64,000 nt of DNA from Bacillus sp. NTK074B (GTDB lineage: Bacteria; Bacillota; Bacilli; Bacillales; Bacillaceae_B): positions 1 through 64,000 of the forward strand of contig NZ_JAFKOH010000004.1 of NCBI RefSeq assembly GCF_017303375.1, read 5' to 3'. Shown here piece after piece: positions 61,252 through 64,000 of the stretch. A program made the position numbers and the translations under genes. Below the pieces are notes generated by a model. It was not told where the DNA came from, made no database searches, and saw nothing but the letters and a program-made list of their open reading frames with translations. Each line of letters opens with the position of its first letter. Positions within the stretch are counted from its first letter, which is position 1.

Positions 61252-62832
61252 ATGAACAGCATATCCCTAATTCAATGGATTCTCCTTACGGTCATCGTTC
61301 TAGCACTTCTTATCCCTATCGGACTTATTCTTTATGTATGGATGACCGATGAAAAACAAAAGGAGCATGCGGTGTTAAGGAATTTCCCCGTTCTCGGAAA
61401 AATGAGATACATCCTGGAGAAAATCGGTCCGGAACTGAGGCAGTATCTCTTCCATAATGACAACGAAGGGAAACCCTTCTCAAGACTTGAATACACCAAT
61501 ACCGTTATGGCGGGAAAATATAAGTCCCGAATGCTCGGATTCGGATCCGAACGGGACTTCGAAAGAGAGGGCTATTATATTCGTAACACCCTGTTCCCTG
61601 TACAGAGGGACGAACTCAGGATCGATCAGACTACCAAGGTGAAAACCAAAGTATATAAACTGGACAAAGACAATTTACTGAGCCGACGGGAACACCGTGA
61701 AGAAACAGAAGCAGATCCCTTTCTCCTGAAAGACGAGGATTCCCCCGTCATCGGCGAGTATACTTGTAAGTACCCTTTTAAAGTGAAAGGACTCGTCGGC
61801 CAGTCCGCCATGAGTTACGGGTCACTCGGTGAGCAGGCCATCACGGCTCTTTCCACCGGCTTGAATCTCGCTTCCGGATCATGGATGAACACCGGGGAAG
61901 GTGGATTATCCAAGCATCATCTGAAAGGCGGCGTCGACATCATCTGCCAAATCGGCCCAGGCCTATTCGGTGTCCGGACAAAGGATGGCGAATTCTCGTG
62001 GGAAGAATTCAAGAAAAAAAGTGAACTTAAAGAAATAAAGGCCTTTGAATTGAAACTCGCACAAGGGGCCAAAACCCGGGGAGGTCACGTTGATGGAAAA
62101 AAGGTAACCGAGGAGATTGCCAGCATCCGCAACGTGGAGCCTTGGAAATCCATCGACAGCCCAAACCGGTTCAAGGAATTCAGCAATAACGAAGAGATGC
62201 TGGATTTCATCGAAGAGCTCCGGGAAGTAGGCGGCAAACCCGTCGGAATCAAACTGGTCGTTGGAAACACTGATGATATTGAAAGCCTCGCCTCCTATAT
62301 GGCCACTTCCGGCAAGCATCCCGACTTCATCACCGTGGACGGAGGAGAAGGCGGCACAGGTGCATCATATCAGGAACTGGCGGCATCTGCCGGAGTCCCG
62401 ATCAAATCAGCCCTTCCCTTTCTCCACGATACACTGGTGAAATATGGGGTCCGGAACAAAGTCAAAATCTTCGCATCGGGGAAACTGTTAACGCCGGATA
62501 AGATCGCTTTTGCACTCGCCCTCGGAGCAGACTTCGTTAACATCGCCCGGGGATTGATGTTCTCCGTAGGCTGCATCCAGGCACAAGTCTGCCATACGAA
62601 CAACTGCCCCGTCGGAGTTGCCACCACCGATAAGAAGCTGCAACGCGCTCTGATCGTGGAGGAAAAATCGTTCCGCGTCTGCAACTACATCATCTCTCTG
62701 CGTGAAGGCCTCTATAACCTGGCCGCCGCCGCAGGAATCGATACACCGACGAAATTCGGACGGGAACACATCGTATTCCGGGATGAGGATGGACGATTGT
62801 ATCCGATAAAACCTGAGAAAGCGATGTCCTAA
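61252..62832 (+). CDS. yerD: FMN-binding glutamate synthase family protein (YerD-like)
   Basis: The product has 526 residues. One N-terminal helix (about 8-29) anchors it. The barrel shows GQSAMSYGSLGEQAITAL, NTGEGGLSKHHL, TVDGGEGGTGASY and the cysteine cluster VGCIQAQVCHTNNCPVGVAT, as in the FMN/3Fe-4S part of glutamate synthase. It lacks the amidotransferase domain, so it is not a full glutamate synthase. ATG at 61252 is seven bases after GGAGGA. It lies 53 bp after pyruvate oxidase and may share its transcript. Reaction unknown. Confidence 0.85.
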   Translation: MNSISLIQWILLTVIVLALLIPIGLILYVWMTDEKQKEHAVLRNFPVLGKMRYILEKIGPELRQYLFHNDNEGKPFSRLEYTNTVMAGKYKSRMLGFGSERDFEREGYYIRNTLFPVQRDELRIDQTTKVKTKVYKLDKDNLLSRREHREETEADPFLLKDEDSPVIGEYTCKYPFKVKGLVGQSAMSYGSLGEQAITALSTGLNLASGSWMNTGEGGLSKHHLKGGVDIICQIGPGLFGVRTKDGEFSWEEFKKKSELKEIKAFELKLAQGAKTRGGHVDGKKVTEEIASIRNVEPWKSIDSPNRFKEFSNNEEMLDFIEELREVGGKPVGIKLVVGNTDDIESLASYMATSGKHPDFITVDGGEGGTGASYQELAASAGVPIKSALPFLHDTLVKYGVRNKVKIFASGKLLTPDKIAFALALGADFVNIARGLMFSVGCIQAQVCHTNNCPVGVATTDKKLQRALIVEEKSFRVCNYIISLREGLYNLAAAAGIDTPTKFGREHIVFRDEDGRLYPIKPEKAMS

Positions 62833-62836
62833 TTGA

Positions 62837-62869
62837 AAGAAGCAGCCGATTGGTGTCGGCTGCTTCTTT
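62837..62869 (+). terminator. Terminator of yerD
   Basis: AAGAAGCAGCCGA pairs perfectly with TCGGCTGCTTCTT. Confidence 0.9.
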
Positions 62870-62897
62870 ATTATTGGAGGGTGTGGGCGGGATTAGA

Positions 62898-62909
62898 TAT
62901 CGACCGTTC
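62898..62909. repeat. TATCGACCGTT-type repeat copy
   Basis: TATCGACCGTTC lies between yerD and the last gene, followed by an ACCGTTCCTATC echo. Confidence 0.5.
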
Positions 62910-63052
62910 TAACCTTTTTGACAAAAACCGTTCCTATCTAGACCGGGCGCACAGTCCACCATGAACTCTGCCCAAAAAACAAATGAAACCTGCCACCCCC
63001 CTCATCCGTATATACACTATAAACAGAATCACAACCTTGAAAGGGGAACATT

Positions 63053-64000
63053 ATGGGAAACATCTTACTATTTTCACTGATTGTCGGATTGGTCATGGCA
63101 CTCTTGCTCGTACCGATGGCCATCATGAAAAAACAACATAAAAAAGAGGGATATCCATCCTTCCCGGCCCTGTTTGGAGCCACTCTCATCATCACATCTC
63201 TTGTCGTATTCGTCTTCTATTACCTGACGAACCTCGATCAGAACTTCACAAGCATGTGGATCCTGTTAATCATTGCTTCAGGATTTGGCGCAACACTCGC
63301 AACGGGGAAAGAACGAATGGTGAAAGGTGTTCTGTTCCTTGCCACACTCTTCGTCGGTGCTTACTTCATGACAGCTTTTGTCTTCAATGCCGATGAAAAA
63401 TTCCAATCGGCGAAAATGGAGGTCAAAACCGAAATTCAAGCATTTGATGAAAAGGAAACGCCGGCAAGCGTCCCTCCACAATTTGCCCGGAATAAAATGA
63501 AGAAAGCCTTCGGTCAGGTGCCGAATACGAGTTATTATGAGCTGGGCAGCCTGCAGATCCAGAAGGTGGACGGAGAGTATGTGTACATCGCTCCCGTTGA
63601 GTTCTCCGGTTTCTTCAAATGGTTCAAGGGAGACGAGACTCCTGGGTACTTCAAGCTGAGTGCGACGGATTCAAACGCCAACCCTAAATTCATCAAAGAA
63701 GAGATGGTGTATACTCCTTCCGCTTATTTCAACAAAAAAATCGAGCGTCACATCCGCTTGAACTATCCGAAAGAAATCTTCAACGGAGACGTGCAACTTG
63801 AAATCGACGATGAAGGAAAACCATTCTATATCCAGACTTACGGGAGCTTTATCTCTGCCCGTAACGGATTTGAAGTGAAAGGGATTGTCATGGTTGATCC
63901 CCTAACAGGTGATACCGAATCCTATGCTATCAAAGATGTTCCTGCGTTCATCGACGGCGCGGTTTCCCCTGAAACGGTGAGTCTCCAGAACAGCTATTTC
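63053..64000 (+). CDS. Membrane protein of unknown function, truncated by the window end
   Basis: ATG at 63053 after AAAGGGG opens a frame of 316 codons with no stop before the window ends. Four helices lie in the first 115 residues (LLFSLIVGLVMALLLVP, FGATLIITSLVVFVFYYL, MWILLIIASGFGATL, GVLFLATLFVGAYFM). A long extracellular beta-rich part follows, with ELGSLQIQKVDGEYVYIAPVEF and FYIQTYGSFISARNGFEVKG in part. I do not recognise the family. Confidence 0.75.
   Translation, partial: MGNILLFSLIVGLVMALLLVPMAIMKKQHKKEGYPSFPALFGATLIITSLVVFVFYYLTNLDQNFTSMWILLIIASGFGATLATGKERMVKGVLFLATLFVGAYFMTAFVFNADEKFQSAKMEVKTEIQAFDEKETPASVPPQFARNKMKKAFGQVPNTSYYELGSLQIQKVDGEYVYIAPVEFSGFFKWFKGDETPGYFKLSATDSNANPKFIKEEMVYTPSAYFNKKIERHIRLNYPKEIFNGDVQLEIDDEGKPFYIQTYGSFISARNGFEVKGIVMVDPLTGDTESYAIKDVPAFIDGAVSPETVSLQNSYF

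Overview
This 64 kb window looks like chromosomal DNA of a low-to-mid GC Bacillaceae bacterium. The gene set fits a Bacillus or Rossellomorea-type marine/soil species, but the exact genus is my inference. Supporting signs are strong AGGAGG-type ribosome-binding sites, frequent GTG/TTG starts, U-tailed terminators, Bacillus-type lipoprotein signals, and gene orders matching the B. subtilis yfj/yfk region: alkA-like glycosylase next to a TrmA-family methyltransferase, then pdaA, and yfkAB, yfkD, chaA/yfkE and yfkF. I saw no rRNA, tRNA, CRISPR array, prophage or intact transposase gene. It reads as core chromosome with a few accessory genes.

Left part (0-16.5 kb): nested intergenic repeats, a GNAT acetyltransferase, an SDR next to a WYL-type regulator split by one in-frame stop codon, a nucleoside hydrolase, and a lipid-degradation group (SDR, acyl-CoA dehydrogenase, thiolase). 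Then come a three-gene metal/redox operon (DeoR-type HTH fused to a Cys-rich NosL-like domain, PepSY membrane protein, YtkA-like lipoprotein), a TetR-MFS pair, and a MarR gene divergent from cidA/cidB-type genes with operators laid over a consensus promoter.

Middle (16.5-43 kb): NagZ-type glycosidase, secreted alpha-amylase with a CcpA-type operator, malate:quinone oxidoreductase, MarR-MMPL pair, a frameshifted lipoprotein, GntR-fatty acid hydroxylase pair with twin operators, an ABC-2 exporter, a chemotaxis receptor with a sigma-D-type promoter, an ABC-F ATPase whose leader has the layout of an antibiotic-responsive attenuator, TerC, an OYE-type oxidoreductase, an AT-rich cation/proton antiporter, rlmD and an alkA-like gene.

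Right part (43-64 kb): pdaA, class I fumarase, the yfk-like block, a P1B-type (PfeT/ZosA-like) metal ATPase with a Fur/PerR-type box, a PTS transporter followed by a MapP-like sugar-phosphate phosphatase, pyruvate oxidase, a YerD-like glutamate-synthase-family protein, and a truncated membrane protein running off the end. This part is strewn with a short repeat (core GGGACGGACC, 14 copies seen between 43.3 and 56.6 kb, several forming perfect hairpins).

Working together: the amylase releases maltose and maltodextrins outside the cell; the PTS plus MapP-like pair could import maltose as a phosphate ester and dephosphorylate it; Mqo, fumarase and pyruvate oxidase handle downstream carbon. The most interesting items are the ABC-F leader, the twin operators of the PTS gene (one inside its coding region), a candidate small RNA at about 50.43-50.53 kb, the dispersed hairpin repeat family, and several small genes under 60 codons.
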